Counted from the stretch's first letter, positions 1-9,912 are shown. The stretch is DNA of 64,000 bases from Pseudomonas sp. PSB18 (GCF_014596565.1 NZ_NOIN01000001.1:868001-932000), one strand, 5' to 3'. Notes: a model not told the origin generated them from the letters alone. A program made the numbers and translations.

Positions 1-1323
1 GTGCGCTTCGCTGGCGCCCATGCCGATGTTGTCGTTCAGGCTCTGGCGCAGGTAAACGGCCATTGCCGGATAGAGATTGATCGCGGTATCGGTTTCACGG
101 TCACCGCCAGGCACATAGGCGCCGACGCTGATCAGGTCACGGCTTTGCTGGTAGCGCGACCAGTATTGCTTGAACTGCTGGGCTCGCTTCATGTGTTCGG
201 CACTGATAACCGACGGCATGACCCGGCTGATGGACGCTTCGATGTCGATGGCCGGGTAATGGCCCTCCTCGGCCAGACGCCGGGACAGCACGATGTGACC
301 GTCGAGCACGCCTCGCGCCGAGTCGGCGATGGGGTCTTGCTGGTCGTCGCCCTCGGACAGCACGGTGTAGAACGCCGTGATCGAACCCCCGCCCTTCTCG
401 GCGTTGCCGGCGCGCTCCACCAGCTTCGGCAGCTTGGCGAACACGGAAGGCGGATAGCCCTTGGTCGCCGGCGGCTCACCGATGGCCAGGGCGATCTCCC
501 GCTGGGCCTGGGCAAAACGGGTCAGCGAGTCCATCAACAACAGGACATTCTTGCCCTTGTCGCGGAAATATTCGGCGATGCGGGTGCAGTACATGGCGGC
601 CCGCAGGCGCATCAATGGCGCATCATCCGCCGGCGATGCCACTACGACAGAACGCTTGAGGCCCTCTTCGCCGAGGATGTGCTCGATGAATTCCTTCACC
701 TCGCGACCCCGTTCGCCAATCAGCCCCACCACGATGATGTCGGCTTCGGTGAAGCGGGTCATCATGCCCAACAGCACACTCTTACCCACGCCGGTACCGG
801 CGAACAGGCCCAGGCGCTGGCCGCGCCCGACCGTCAACAAACCGTTGATGCAGCGAATGCCCACATCCAGCGGTACGCTGATGGGGTCGCGCTTGAGGGG
901 GTTGATGGTCGGGCCATCCATCGGCACCCAGTCTTCGGCCTTCATCCCGCCCTTGCCGTCCAGGGCGCGCCCGGCCCCATCCAGCACCCGTCCGAGCATG
1001 CTCATGCCCATGGGCAAGCGACCGGTATCGGCCAGGGGGACCACCCGTGCGCCTGGGGCGATGCCGGCTACGCTGCCCACCGGCATCAGGAACACCTTGC
1101 TGCCGGAGAAGCCCATGACCTCGGCCTCGACCTGCACCGGGTGGTAACTGTCGTCGTTGATCACCAGGCAGCGACTGCCCATGGCGGCACGCAGGCCCTC
1201 GGCTTCGAGGGTCAGGCCGACCATGCGCAACAGGCGCCCTTCGAGAATCGGCTGGCCGGCCAGCTCGGTGGCCTCGGCGTAGCTACCCAGGCGCTTGCCG
1301 AAACTGGTGCGCTCAAGACGCAT
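1..1323 (-). CDS. fliI: Flagellum-specific ATP synthase FliI (C-terminus cut by window edge)
   Basis: Cytoplasmic ATPase of the flagellar type III export apparatus, working with FliH and FliJ to feed rod, hook and filament subunits to the export gate. Reading from ATG at 1323 gives 441 codons with no stop, starting [18 protein letters not shown]; the family is about 450 residues, so only the last few are missing. The Walker A loop [11 protein letters not shown] (encoded near 780-815) and the following F1-beta-like core are clear. The start overlaps the end of fliH by 11 bases, so translational coupling is likely. It is the last visible gene of the fliE-F-G-H-I block. Confidence 0.97.
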   Translation of the reverse strand, partial: MRLERTSFGKRLGSYAEATELAGQPILEGRLLRMVGLTLEAEGLRAAMGSRCLVINDDSYHPVQVEAEVMGFSGSKVFLMPVGSVAGIAPGARVVPLADTGRLPMGMSMLGRVLDGAGRALDGKGGMKAEDWVPMDGPTINPLKRDPISVPLDVGIRCINGLLTVGRGQRLGLFAGTGVGKSVLLGMMTRFTEADIIVVGLIGERGREVKEFIEHILGEEGLKRSVVVASPADDAPLMRLRAAMYCTRIAEYFRDKGKNVLLLMDSLTRFAQAQREIALAIGEPPATKGYPPSVFAKLPKLVERAGNAEKGGGSITAFYTVLSEGDDQQDPIADSARGVLDGHIVLSRRLAEEGHYPAIDIEASISRVMPSVISAEHMKRAQQFKQYWSRYQQSRDLISVGAYVPGGDRETDTAINLYPAMAVYLRQSLNDNIGMGASEAH

Positions 1324-2143
1324 CGCGGCCGTCCGGTTCAGCAGCAATCAACTCGGCACCGTCCGGGTCGACGGGCGAAACGGCCGGAGGTTCGTCCGGC
1401 AACTCCAGGCTCAGATCGGCAGCGGCCGGGTGCAAGGCCTGTTCGTGCAATTGGTCGAACAGCTTGGCCATGATCTGGCTGATACGGGTTTCGACGGTCG
1501 CATCAATGCGGCTGTGCTCGGTTTCCACGCGGCAACCACCCGGCAACAAGGCTTCGTCTTCGACGATGCGCCAGGTTTCCTCATGACGCTCGCGCAAGGC
1601 TTTGACCAGCTCGAAATCCTGGGGATTGATGTACAGCCGCACGTTGCCCACGCCCAACGGCAAAAGCTTGAGGGCCTCGCGCATGACGTGTTCGATCTGG
1701 CTCGAATCGATGGCCAGCTCACGCTGGATGACCTGCCTGGCGATGTGCTGCACCAGCCCCACCAGGGACTTTTCAATCTGGGTGTCCTGCTCGGCGATGG
1801 GGTCGAACAGGTTGAGCATCAGTGACTCCAACGCCCGCAACTTGGCCGTCAGGGCCACGTCAGCTTCCTGACGGACCTTGAGCGAGGTGCTGTGGAAGCC
1901 TTCTTTTTCACCGATGGCAAAGCCTTCGTTGTAGGCCTCCTGGCGAATGCCCTCGACTTCCTCGAGGGTCAGTGGCTGGACTTCCTCCAGCGGCACCTCT
2001 TCCATCTCCGGCAGTTCTTCCACCGGCTCCGGCTCAGGCTCGGGCACGTGGGGATCGAAGCTGGGCAACGACCAGACGTCGAAACCACCGACGTCCCGGG
2101 CGCGGATCAGGTCGCTGGGTGAATCATCACTCTTGGCAGACAT
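1313..2143 (-). CDS. fliH: Flagellar assembly protein FliH
   Basis: 276 residues. Peripheral stalk-like regulator of the FliI ATPase that tethers it to the export gate and C-ring. The N-terminal third is acidic and proline-rich ([15 protein letters not shown] near residues 35-50), followed by an alpha-helical region with the GxxxG-like heptad pattern ([14 protein letters not shown]) and a C-terminal V-ATPase subunit E-like domain that binds FliI. It starts 7 bases after the fliG stop and overlaps fliI by 11 bases. Identification rests on order and the acidic-helical architecture; family sequence conservation is low. Confidence 0.93.
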   Translation of the reverse strand: MSAKSDDSPSDLIRARDVGGFDVWSLPSFDPHVPEPEPEPVEELPEMEEVPLEEVQPLTLEEVEGIRQEAYNEGFAIGEKEGFHSTSLKVRQEADVALTAKLRALESLMLNLFDPIAEQDTQIEKSLVGLVQHIARQVIQRELAIDSSQIEHVMREALKLLPLGVGNVRLYINPQDFELVKALRERHEETWRIVEDEALLPGGCRVETEHSRIDATVETRISQIMAKLFDQLHEQALHPAAADLSLELPDEPPAVSPVDPDGAELIAAEPDGRDAS

Positions 2144-2150
2144 AACGACC

Positions 2151-3170
2151 TTAGATCATCTCTTCGCCGCCCTTGCCACCGAGCACGATCTCTCCGGCTT
2201 CGGCCATGCGGCGGGCGATGGTGAGGATTTCCTTCTGCGCGGTTTCCACGTCGCTGACGCGCACCGGGCCCTTGGCCTCGAGGTCGTCGCGCAACAGTTC
2301 GGCCGCCCGTTTGGACATGTTCTTGAAGATCTTCTCCTTGACGCCTTCGTCGGAGCCCTTGAGCGCCAGGACCAGCACGTCGGAGGACACCTCGCGCAAC
2401 AGCGCCTGGATGCCACGGTCGTCGACATCGGCCAGGTTGTTGAACACGAACATGAGGTCTTCGATCTGACCGGACAGGTCTTCGTCGAACTCGCGGATCG
2501 AGTCCATCAGTTGACCTTCGATCGAACTGTCGAGGAAGTTCATGATGTCCGCCGCACGCTTGATGCCACCCAGGGTGGTGCGCGAGGCATTGGAGTTGCC
2601 CGAGAACTGCTTCTCGAGAATCTGGTTCAATTCTTTCAGGGCAGCCGGCTGCACAGTGTTGAGCGAAGACACCCGCAAGATGATGTCCAAGCGCACCTTG
2701 TGGTCGAAGTTGCCCAGCACTTCACCGGCCTGGTCCGGATCGAGGTAGGCCACCACGATCGCCTGGATCTGCGGGTGCTCGTAACGGATCACGTCGGCTA
2801 CCGCCCGCGGCTCCATCCACTTGAGGCTGTCCAGGCCGCTGGTGTTGCCACCCAACAGGATCCGGTCGATCAGGCCGTTGGCCTTGTCCTCGCCCAGGGC
2901 CTGGGTGAGCATCTTGCGCACGTAATCATCGGAACCTACGCCCAGGCTGGTCTGATCGCCAACGATGTCGACGAACTCGCTCATCACCTGCTCGACCTGC
3001 TCGCGGTGCACGTTCCCCATCTGGGCCATGGCCACGCCCACACGCTGGACCTCCTTGGGCCCCATGTGGCGCAACACCTGGGCAGCGTCGGTCGAGCCCA
3101 GGGACAGCAGCAGAATCGCGGCTTTGTCGACCCGGGACAATTTGGCAACAGCGGCTCGATTATCACTCAT
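2151..3170 (-). CDS. fliG: Flagellar motor switch protein FliG
   Basis: 339 residues, the usual length. C-ring protein that couples MotA/B stator torque to rotation and takes part in the clockwise/counterclockwise switch. Seen: the N-terminal FliF-binding domain (LSRVDKAAILLLSLGS), the middle domain with the EHPQIQAIVVAYLDPDQAG motif, and the C-terminal charged torque helix region (IQALLREVSSDVLVLALKG). The start codon overlaps the end of fliF by 8 bases, so the two are probably translationally coupled, consistent with their fixed stoichiometry in the MS ring/C-ring junction. Confidence 0.97.
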   Translation of the reverse strand: MSDNRAAVAKLSRVDKAAILLLSLGSTDAAQVLRHMGPKEVQRVGVAMAQMGNVHREQVEQVMSEFVDIVGDQTSLGVGSDDYVRKMLTQALGEDKANGLIDRILLGGNTSGLDSLKWMEPRAVADVIRYEHPQIQAIVVAYLDPDQAGEVLGNFDHKVRLDIILRVSSLNTVQPAALKELNQILEKQFSGNSNASRTTLGGIKRAADIMNFLDSSIEGQLMDSIREFDEDLSGQIEDLMFVFNNLADVDDRGIQALLREVSSDVLVLALKGSDEGVKEKIFKNMSKRAAELLRDDLEAKGPVRVSDVETAQKEILTIARRMAEAGEIVLGGKGGEEMI

Positions 3171-4947
3171 CTGCGTTGATCCACTCTTTCACGACCTGGG
3201 CCACACGACCCGGGTCTTCTGCCACCAGACTCTTGATGGCGTTCAACTGAGCGTCATAGCCTTCGCTCGGGCTTGGCAGCAGAATGCTCTGCGGCCCGCC
3301 GAGGCTGACGCGATCGTTAGCCAATTCGCCATCCAGGCCGCCCATGCCTCCCAGCTCTACATCGCCCAAGCCCGCCAACTGCTTGTTCTTGCCGCCATTG
3401 GTGATGTTGTTGAGCACCGGACGCAGCACGCCGAATACCAGTACCAGGATGAACACCACACCCAGTACTTGCTTGACCACATCCCAGAACCAGGGTTGCG
3501 AATAAAACGGAATATCGGCGATGACTTCGCCACGCTCCGAGGAGAACGGCACGTTGATCACGCTGACGCTGTCGCCACGGCTGGCGTCGAAACCCACGGC
3601 GTCCTGGACCAGGCGAGTGAAGCGCGCCAATTCGTCGGCGCTCCATGGCGCACGGCTGGTTTCGCCATTGGCCGGGTTGACCTTGACCTGGTCGTCCACC
3701 ACCACTGCAACCGACAGGCGCGTCAAGCGGCCCTGCTGCTGCTTGGTGTGGCTGATGGAGCGGTCGAGTTCGAAGTTCTTGGTCGATTGTTGACGCTTGT
3801 CGGCCGGGTACGGCGCCAGCATCGGTTGGCCGGTGGCCGGGTCCATGATCTGCTGGCCGTTGGCGTCCACCAGCGGCTGGCCTGGCTGTATCATGCCGGC
3901 GGCACCCGCAGCGCCCCCAGTGGTTTGCGGCGCGCTGGCCGGCGACGGCGGCTGATTGCTCAGGGCGCCGGGCACGCCTTGCGGACCGTTGCTGGCGGTG
4001 CGCTGCTCGTTCACCGACTGCTCGCTGCGCAACGCCGGCTGATCGGGGTTGAACTGCTCGGACGTCGACTCGACCGCGCTGAAATCCACGTCTGCCGAAA
4101 CTTCGGCCTTGTAGCGATCATTACCCAGGATCGGTTGCAGAATGTTGTGCACCCGTTGGGTCAGCATGCCTTCCATGCGACGGCTGTAATCGAACTGCTT
4201 GCCGGCCATGGTCAGTTCGGAATTTTCCGCCTGGTCAGACAGCAAGGTGCCTTTCTGGTCGACCACGGTGATCTGGGACTTGCTCAACTCGGGGACGCTG
4301 GTCGCCACCAGATTGACGATGGCGAGGACCTGGCCTGGTTCCAGGGAACGGCCTGGGTACAACTCAACCAGGACCGACGCGCTTGGCTTGCGCTCGTCGC
4401 GCACGAACACCGAGCTTTTCGGAATCGCCAGATGCACACGGGCACCCTTGACGTTGTTCAGGCTGGAGATAGTACGTGCCAGCTCACCTTCCAGGCCGCG
4501 ACGATAACGGGTCGCTTCCATGAACTGGCTGGTACCCAGGCCCTGATCCTTGTCGAGGATTTCGAAACCGATGTTGCCATCGGTCGGCGTCACGCCGGCG
4601 GCGGCCAGCTTCAGGCGCGCACGCGACACGTCGTCGGCCTTGACCAGCAACGCACCGGAGTTCGGCTCGACGGTATAGGGAATGTCGGCGGAAGCCAGGG
4701 TTTCCATGACTTGCTTGGCGTCCATACCCGCCAGGCTGCCGTACAGGGGACGGTAGTCTGGCTGCTGGGACCACAGCACCACGGCGAAACCAATCGCCAC
4801 GCTGGCAGCCAGGCCGACCAACAGGCCCACCTGACGCAACATGGTCATCTCGGAGAGGTTTTCCAGGAAGGACAGCCCGAACAGCGGCGGTTTGCCGTCT
4901 GGTGGGGTGGCCTTGGCCGGAACGTTATCTACGGCTGCTTCTGCCAT
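3163..4947 (-). CDS. fliF: Flagellar MS-ring protein FliF
   Basis: 594 residues, full length. Inner-membrane ring on which the basal body is built. Two membrane helices are visible: residues about 35-60 (VGLLVGLAASVAIGFAVVLW) and about 475-500 (VLGVVFILVLVFGVLRPVL). Between them lie the ring-building motifs and a Pro/Gly/Ala-rich linker (SNQPPSPASAPQTTGGAAGA). The extreme C-terminus (VAQVVKEWINADE) is the FliG-binding tail. It lies 15 bases downstream of fliE and overlaps fliG. Confidence 0.97.
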   Translation of the reverse strand: MAEAAVDNVPAKATPPDGKPPLFGLSFLENLSEMTMLRQVGLLVGLAASVAIGFAVVLWSQQPDYRPLYGSLAGMDAKQVMETLASADIPYTVEPNSGALLVKADDVSRARLKLAAAGVTPTDGNIGFEILDKDQGLGTSQFMEATRYRRGLEGELARTISSLNNVKGARVHLAIPKSSVFVRDERKPSASVLVELYPGRSLEPGQVLAIVNLVATSVPELSKSQITVVDQKGTLLSDQAENSELTMAGKQFDYSRRMEGMLTQRVHNILQPILGNDRYKAEVSADVDFSAVESTSEQFNPDQPALRSEQSVNEQRTASNGPQGVPGALSNQPPSPASAPQTTGGAAGAAGMIQPGQPLVDANGQQIMDPATGQPMLAPYPADKRQQSTKNFELDRSISHTKQQQGRLTRLSVAVVVDDQVKVNPANGETSRAPWSADELARFTRLVQDAVGFDASRGDSVSVINVPFSSERGEVIADIPFYSQPWFWDVVKQVLGVVFILVLVFGVLRPVLNNITNGGKNKQLAGLGDVELGGMGGLDGELANDRVSLGGPQSILLPSPSEGYDAQLNAIKSLVAEDPGRVAQVVKEWINADE

Positions 4948-4962
4948 GACTCAATAGTTTCC

Positions 4963-5289
4963 TTAGACCGGCATCTGCATGATGTCTTGGTAGGCCTGGA
5001 CCAGTTTATTGCGAACCTGGGTCAGCGCCTGGAACGAGACAGTGGCTTTCTGCGAAGAAATCATTACGTCGGTCAGGTCGACGCCACTTTTGCCAATTTC
5101 AAAAGCACTGGCCAGTTGGTTCGACGCCTGCTGGGTATCGTTCACTTTATTGACGGCCTGACCAAGCATGTCGGAAAAACTGCTGCCGCCCACCTGGGGG
5201 ACCGCGACCGATTTAGGCTGCGACATGGCGTCCATTTGCATGGCCCGCATATCCAGCATCAACCGATTAAATTCAATACCTTGGCTCAT
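4963..5289 (-). CDS. fliE: Flagellar hook-basal body junction protein FliE
   Basis: 108 residues, normal for the family. Links the MS ring to the proximal rod and is among the first exported subunits. The conserved C-terminal helix pair ([20 protein letters not shown]) is present, ending in ...[10 protein letters not shown]. It is the first gene of the fliE-F-G-H-I run; a sigma-54 type promoter lies about 60 bases upstream at 5351-5366. An AGAGAG ribosome site precedes the ATG. Confidence 0.96.
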   Translation of the reverse strand: MSQGIEFNRLMLDMRAMQMDAMSQPKSVAVPQVGGSSFSDMLGQAVNKVNDTQQASNQLASAFEIGKSGVDLTDVMISSQKATVSFQALTQVRNKLVQAYQDIMQMPV

Positions 5290-5350
5290 GGTCTACTCTC
5301 TCTGGCGGCCCGCGTTTTTTTGACGCTTACTCGATGGGTACACAGGTGTT

Positions 5351-5366
5351 AGCAACAAGGGTGCCA
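5351..5366 (-). promoter_or_regulatory. Sigma-54 (RpoN) promoter for fliE operon
   Basis: On the minus strand the sequence TGGCACCCTTGTTGCT matches the RpoN consensus TGGCACG-N4-TTGCT with exact GG-N10-GC spacing. The expected start point near 5340 leaves a leader of about 50 bases before fliE. FleQ is the known RpoN activator of fliE in P. aeruginosa; that it acts here is inference. Confidence 0.85.
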
Positions 5367-5392
5367 GCTCCATGGCGATAACAATAAACTCG

Positions 5393-5482
5393 TGTGGGAG
5401 CGAGCCTGCTCGCGAAAGCGGTGGACCAGTCAACATCTGCATTGGCTGACCCGCCGCCTTCGCGAGCAGGCTCGCTCCCACA
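5393..5482. repeat. Paired palindromic repeat, family A (GAGCGAGCCTGCTCGCG)
   Basis: Two inverted copies of a REP-like element: TGTGGGAGCGAGCCTGCTCG on the left and its complement ending CGAGCAGGCTCGCTCCCACA on the right, around about 45 bases of spacer. It sits between fleR (ending at 5505) and the fliE promoter. Close copies occur at 13777, 32295, 57819 and 59195. It could act as a transcription barrier after fleR. Confidence 0.92.
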
Positions 5483-5504
5483 AGGGATTTCCGGCTTAAA
5501 CAGC

Positions 5505-6884
5505 TCAACTGGCGAACAGATACGCCTCGACATCCATCCCCGCGTCACGCATCTGCGCCAGTTTGTAGCGCAGGGTGCGCGGACTGATGCCCAGGCGCTC
5601 GGCCGCTTCCTTGCGACGGCCGCGTTCGGCGCGCAGGGTATCGATGATCATCTGGAATTCGCGCCGACGCAGGTCGTCTTCCAGCGCTCCGGCCGACTCG
5701 CTTTCCACCTCCACCCTCGGCGGGACTGGCGCCAGCGCCGGTAATGGCGCGCACGCCACGGGACCTGCCAGGCAAAAGTCCTCCGGCTGGATCAAGCCAC
5801 CCTGCTGCAGGATCAACGCACGCTGAATCGCGTTGTCCAGCTCCCGCACGTTGCCGGGCCAGGGGTAGGCGACCAGGCAGGCCTTGGCCTCGGGCGAAAG
5901 CCTTGCCGTCGCATGCTTCATTTTATTGACGTGCCGGGCCAGCAGACGCTCGGCCAGCGGCAGGATATCGGCAGTGCGCTCGCGTAATGGACGCCAGGCG
6001 AGGGGGAATACCGACAGACGGTAGTAAAGGTCCTCGCGAAAACGTCCTGCCGCCACCTCTCCGGCCAGATCCCGGTTGGTGGTCGCCACCACGCGGATAT
6101 CCAGGCTGATGGGCTTGCGCCCCCCCACCCGCTCCACTTCCCGCTCCTGCAACACCCTTAACAGCTTGGCTTGCAGGCCCAGAGGCATTTCGGAAATTTC
6201 ATCAAGCAGAATAGTGCCGCCGTCGGCCTGCTCGAACTTGCCCGCTTGCGCCGCAATGGCACCGGTAAACGAACCCTTTTCGTGACCGAACAGGGTCGCC
6301 TCGAGCATGTTGTCGGGAATCGCCGCGCAGTTGATGGCAATGAACGGTTCGTTGGCGCGACGGGATTGCTGGTGGATGTAGCGCGCCAGCACCTCCTTGC
6401 CGGTACCCGACTCACCGGAAATCAACACGGTGGAATCGCTGCGCGCCACCCGCGCGGCCAATTCGAGCAATTGTGCGCTAGCCGGTTCGAGCGCCACCGG
6501 GCCCTCCCCCTCGACCGCTGGAACGCCCAGCGCATGACGCGCCACCAGATCGAGCAGTGCCTTGGGCTCGAACGGCTTGACCAGGTAATCCGCAGCGCCT
6601 TGGCGCATGGCGTCCACCGCCCGCTCGACCGCCCCGTGGGCCGTCATCAGCAAGACCGGCAACTGCGGCTGGCGAGCACGCAACAGCCCCAGCAATTGAT
6701 GGCCGTCCATGCCCGGCATGTTCACATCGCTGACCACCAGGCTGAAGGTTTCCCGGCCTACGGCGAGCAACGCATCCTCCGCCGAACCGACTGCAGTGTA
6801 ATCGTGCCCGGCCAGCACCAGCGTGTCGGCCAACGCCTCGCGCAGGGCCCGGTCATCCTCAACCAGCAACACCTTGATCGCCAT
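5505..6884 (-). CDS. fleR: Sigma-54-dependent response regulator FleR
   Basis: 459 residues from the ATG at 6884 (MAIKVLLVEDD). NtrC-type activator phosphorylated by FleS; in P. aeruginosa it switches on the later RpoN-dependent hook and rod genes. Receiver domain 1-120 with phospho-acceptor Asp53 (VVSDVNMPGMDG) and Lys in VKPFEP; AAA+ domain with Walker A GESGTGKE and the sigma-54 loop in the form GSFTGA; C-terminal Fis-type helix-turn-helix (EAAERLGISPRTLRYKLAQM). The open frame runs further upstream to 7112, but that part is antisense to the reading of fleS and lacks receiver sequence. It starts 5 bases after the fleS stop. Confidence 0.95.
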   Translation of the reverse strand: MAIKVLLVEDDRALREALADTLVLAGHDYTAVGSAEDALLAVGRETFSLVVSDVNMPGMDGHQLLGLLRARQPQLPVLLMTAHGAVERAVDAMRQGAADYLVKPFEPKALLDLVARHALGVPAVEGEGPVALEPASAQLLELAARVARSDSTVLISGESGTGKEVLARYIHQQSRRANEPFIAINCAAIPDNMLEATLFGHEKGSFTGAIAAQAGKFEQADGGTILLDEISEMPLGLQAKLLRVLQEREVERVGGRKPISLDIRVVATTNRDLAGEVAAGRFREDLYYRLSVFPLAWRPLRERTADILPLAERLLARHVNKMKHATARLSPEAKACLVAYPWPGNVRELDNAIQRALILQQGGLIQPEDFCLAGPVACAPLPALAPVPPRVEVESESAGALEDDLRRREFQMIIDTLRAERGRRKEAAERLGISPRTLRYKLAQMRDAGMDVEAYLFAS

Positions 6885-6889
6885 CGACT

Positions 6890-8104
6890 TCACTCCACCT
6901 CCGGCGCGCCGGAAAACAGCGGCAGGAACACCATCGCACAGGTGCCACGCCCCAGCCGCGAACGTAGTTGCAACTCTCCCTGATGGGCACGGGCCACTGC
7001 CTTGACCACGGTCAGGCCGAGACCGGTCCCGGTGGTCTTGGTGGTGAAGAACGGCTCGCCGAGACGCGCCAGCACTGCGGGCTCGATGCCGCCGCCATTG
7101 TCGCTGACACACAGGCGCAAGCTGTTGTCGCGGCTATACAGGTGAACCTTCAGTCGCACATCCTCGCCGCTGGCCTGGATGGCATTCTCGATGAGGTTCA
7201 ATACCGCGCCCACCAAAGTGTCGCGGTTGCAGAGGATTTCCCCGGCATGGCTGTCGCACTGCCAGCGGATCGGCAGGCCCTGCACATGGGTCAATGCCGC
7301 GGCCTGCAGGGATTGCAAGAGGGCTTTCGGGGTGACGCGGTCGGTCAAGGGCAATTCGCCGCGGGCGAACACCAGCATGTCCCGCACTTGATGCTCAAGC
7401 TCATGCAAGCGCTCTTTCAGACGTCCGGCGAAGCGTTGCTGAGTGTCCATTGGTAGCTGCTGCTCGGTCAGGTGACTGGCGTACAGCAGCGCAGCGGAGA
7501 GCGGCGTGCGGATCTGGTGAGCCAGGGACGCCACCATACGTCCCAGGGACGACAGGCGTTCGTGGCGAGCCAACTGATCCTGCAGGTGACGGGTTTCAGT
7601 CAGGTCGTTGAGCAGCACCAACTGGCCGGGCTCGGCATCCAACGAACGTGTCGAAATGGACAAGCGCCTGCCGTCCTTGAGGGACACCTCATGCCCATCG
7701 TCCTCGCGGGGAGCAAAACAACGCGCAATGACGTGTCGCCACAGCTCACCTTCGAGCGGCAACCCGAGCAGCTCGCAGGCCGCAGGGTTGGCTTCGCGAA
7801 CGAAGCCATGGGCATCGATGACGATGACGCCGCCAGGCAACAGGTCGAGCAGGTTCTGAAGCCGGTTGGCCAGGCGCTCTTTTTCCGCCAACTCCTGCAT
7901 GCGCTGGGCGCTGACAACCGCCAATTCGCCCTTGAGCTCAGTGACCCGGGCTTCGAGCAGACTGTAGGAATCGGTCAACTGGCTGGACATCTGGTTGAAC
8001 AGCGAAAACGCCTGCTCAAGTCCAGCGCGGCTTGCCTGCTCGGCGGACGGCATAAGCCCAGATTCAGGGACAGGAGGCATCTGGACGTGGGCGGCTTGGC
8101 TCAT
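6890..8104 (-). CDS. fleS: Flagellar sensor histidine kinase FleS
   Basis: 404 residues. Soluble kinase partner of FleR: no membrane segment or signal peptide is seen. N-terminal helical region (residues 25-85), a PAS domain (about 85-175, LDLLPGGVIVIDAHGFVREA), HisKA with the phospho-acceptor His196 in SLAHQIRTPLSAALL, and a HATPase domain with the N box (LIENAIQASGE), DNGGGI and GTGLGLTVVK. Forms an operon with fleR and has its own sigma-54 type promoter at 8158-8173, matching the known FleQ-RpoN control of fleSR in P. aeruginosa. Confidence 0.95.
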   Translation of the reverse strand: MSQAAHVQMPPVPESGLMPSAEQASRAGLEQAFSLFNQMSSQLTDSYSLLEARVTELKGELAVVSAQRMQELAEKERLANRLQNLLDLLPGGVIVIDAHGFVREANPAACELLGLPLEGELWRHVIARCFAPREDDGHEVSLKDGRRLSISTRSLDAEPGQLVLLNDLTETRHLQDQLARHERLSSLGRMVASLAHQIRTPLSAALLYASHLTEQQLPMDTQQRFAGRLKERLHELEHQVRDMLVFARGELPLTDRVTPKALLQSLQAAALTHVQGLPIRWQCDSHAGEILCNRDTLVGAVLNLIENAIQASGEDVRLKVHLYSRDNSLRLCVSDNGGGIEPAVLARLGEPFFTTKTTGTGLGLTVVKAVARAHQGELQLRSRLGRGTCAMVFLPLFSGAPEVE

Positions 8105-8157
8105 CGAACTCTCTCGCTTGGCTGACCGTCATTTAAACGGTCTGTTGAGAGAGCTTT

Positions 8158-8173
8158 AGCAATAGCCGTGCCG
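8158..8173 (-). promoter_or_regulatory. Sigma-54 (RpoN) promoter for fleS-fleR
   Basis: Minus-strand CGGCACGGCTATTGCT fits TGGCACG-N4-TTGCT in all but the first base, with exact GG-N10-GC spacing. It lies about 55 bases upstream of the fleS ATG. Confidence 0.85.
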
Positions 8174-8209
8174 AAAGGTGGTAAACAGGAATCAAGCTGT
8201 AGCTGGGAC

Positions 8210-8242
8210 TTTGTGGGGAGGGGATTATCCCCTCCCCACAAA
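8210..8242. repeat. Perfect inverted repeat between fleQ and fleS
   Basis: Fourteen-base arms TTTGTGGGGAGGGG and CCCCTCCCCACAAA around a five-base loop. It could form a very stable hairpin downstream of fleQ (stop at 8268), but no T run follows the stem on the minus strand, so it is not a textbook terminator. The arms resemble one end of repeat family B (TGTGGCGAGGGGATTTATCC), so it may be a collapsed copy of that family. Confidence 0.75.
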
Positions 8243-8267
8243 AAATCAGACGATCATGAAGCAGGCG

Positions 8268-9743
8268 TCAATCATCCGCCTGTTCATCGCCTTCACGACG
8301 GCTCATGCCGTACTTGCGCATCTTCTCAACCAGGGTGGTGCGACGGATGCGCAGGCGTTCCGCTGCACGGGCCACGATGCCGTTGGCGTCGTCCAGCGCC
8401 TGCTGGATGAGCCCTTGCTCCAGGCCACCCAGGTAATCCTTGAGGTCCAGCCCTTCCGGCGGCAGCAAGGCATTGCTGGTGAAATCCGGTGTGTGACCGT
8501 TGATCGCCACGCGCTCTTCCAGGTCGCTACGCAAGCTGTCGACCATCTGCTCGTCTTCGTCGTCGACGTAGCGGAATTTCTTCGGCAGCTCAGCCACACC
8601 GATCACACCATAGGGATGCATGATCGCCATGCGCTCCACCAGGTTGGCCAATTCACGAACGTTGCCCGGCCAGCCATGACGGCACAGGGACATGATCGCC
8701 GCCGAATTGAAGCGGATCGAACCACGCTTTTCATGCTCCATGCGCGAAATCAGCTCGTTCATCAGCAGCGGAATATCCTCGACGCGCTCACGCAACGGGG
8801 CCATTTCGATCGGGAACACATTGAGGCGGTAATAGAGGTCTTCGCGGAAACTGCCGACCTCGATCATGCTCTCGAGGTTCTTGTGGGTCGCGGCGATGAT
8901 CCGCACGTCGACGCTCTGGGTCTTGTTGCTGCCCACGCGCTCGAAGGTGCGCTCCTGCAGGACCCGCAGCAGCTTGACCTGCATCGGCAACGGCATGTCA
9001 CCGATCTCGTCGAGAAACAGGGTGCCGCCGTTGGCCAGTTCGAAACGCCCGGCCCGGCTGGTGATCGCACCGGTGAAGGCGCCCTTCTCGTGCCCGAACA
9101 GCTCGCTTTCCAGCAACTCGGCCGGTATCGCACCGCAGTTCACCGGCACGAACGGCGCTTCGCGACGCTTGGAGTGGTAATGCAGATTGCGCGCAACCAC
9201 TTCCTTGCCGGTGCCCGACTCACCCAGGATCAGCACACTGGCGTCCGTATCGGCGACCTGCTGCATCATCTGGCGCACGTGCTGGATCGCCCGGCTGGTG
9301 CCGACAAGGCTGCGGAAAAGGTTGGGTTCGCGATGCCTACCACGCTCACGGGCCTGATCGTACATCTCCCGGTAAACCTGGGCGCGATGCAGCGAATCGA
9401 GCAATTTGCTGTAGCTGGGCGGCATTTCGAGCGTGGAAAGCACTCGACGACGCTGGTCTTCAGGCAAGTCAAGGGAAGAATTTTCGCCCATTAACAAAAC
9501 CGGAAGGAACTCATCCCAGGTTGAGAGTGTCTTTAGCAAGCCCAAAAGAGTTGCGGGGGCATTTACGGTCCCGATAAGGACGCAAATGACTTCACGACTG
9601 GACGCCAGCGAGCCGACGGCCTGCTGCCAGTCATGGCTTCCGCAAGGTAAATTTTCTTCGCCAAGAAAATTTAAAATCACCGCCAGGTCACGGCGGCGGA
9701 CGCTGTCGTCATCGATCAGGAGAATTTTGGTTTCACGCCACAT
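8268..9743 (-). CDS. fleQ: Flagellar master regulator FleQ
   Basis: 491 residues, near-identical in core motifs to P. aeruginosa FleQ. Top activator of RpoN-dependent flagellar genes and, in characterised Pseudomonas, a c-di-GMP-responsive regulator of exopolysaccharide genes. N-terminal receiver-like FleQ domain ([19 protein letters not shown]) with the degenerate acceptor site of the family; AAA+ domain with Walker [15 protein letters not shown] loop and Walker [11 protein letters not shown]-terminal Fis-type HTH ([21 protein letters not shown]). Its own promoter in 9744-9912 is unclear: TTGACT hexamers are present without a convincing -10. Confidence 0.97.
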   Translation of the reverse strand: MWRETKILLIDDDSVRRRDLAVILNFLGEENLPCGSHDWQQAVGSLASSREVICVLIGTVNAPATLLGLLKTLSTWDEFLPVLLMGENSSLDLPEDQRRRVLSTLEMPPSYSKLLDSLHRAQVYREMYDQARERGRHREPNLFRSLVGTSRAIQHVRQMMQQVADTDASVLILGESGTGKEVVARNLHYHSKRREAPFVPVNCGAIPAELLESELFGHEKGAFTGAITSRAGRFELANGGTLFLDEIGDMPLPMQVKLLRVLQERTFERVGSNKTQSVDVRIIAATHKNLESMIEVGSFREDLYYRLNVFPIEMAPLRERVEDIPLLMNELISRMEHEKRGSIRFNSAAIMSLCRHGWPGNVRELANLVERMAIMHPYGVIGVAELPKKFRYVDDEDEQMVDSLRSDLEERVAINGHTPDFTSNALLPPEGLDLKDYLGGLEQGLIQQALDDANGIVARAAERLRIRRTTLVEKMRKYGMSRREGDEQADD

Positions 9744-9912
9744 GCAATAGCAACTTCCCTAGTCAACTCAGTGCCCGAAATTAGGGGGCAAGCTAGACGC
9801 TTGCAGACTTGTCATGCCTGTAGACGCCTGAAATCTGTAAACAGCTACTAGTTAAGTCAAAAAACGGTGCACAGTCAAATTTATGGCGCACTTTGTTCGG
9901 ATTAACTGAGCA
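9744..9912. other. fleQ upstream region
   Basis: 169 bases between fliT and fleQ, more AT-rich than the surroundings. An imperfect hairpin (GTTCGG / CCGAAC arms, 9895-9922) straddles the fliT stop codon without a T run. Two TTGACT hexamers occur on the minus strand with poor -10 partners. No RpoN or FliA site was found, consistent with fleQ being vegetatively transcribed in P. aeruginosa. Confidence 0.4.

Noticed and set aside
2965..5352. Long open frame on the plus strand (795 codons) opposite fliF/fliE
   Set aside because: It is antisense to well-conserved flagellar genes, has a high-GC third-position shadow composition, and shows no recognisable domain. The same holds for other long plus-strand frames at 25007-26863, 26860-28305 and 36868-38862.
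9744..9912. Sigma-70 promoter for fleQ
   Set aside because: TTGACT boxes exist, but the best -10 partners match only about half of TATAAT; not listed as a site.
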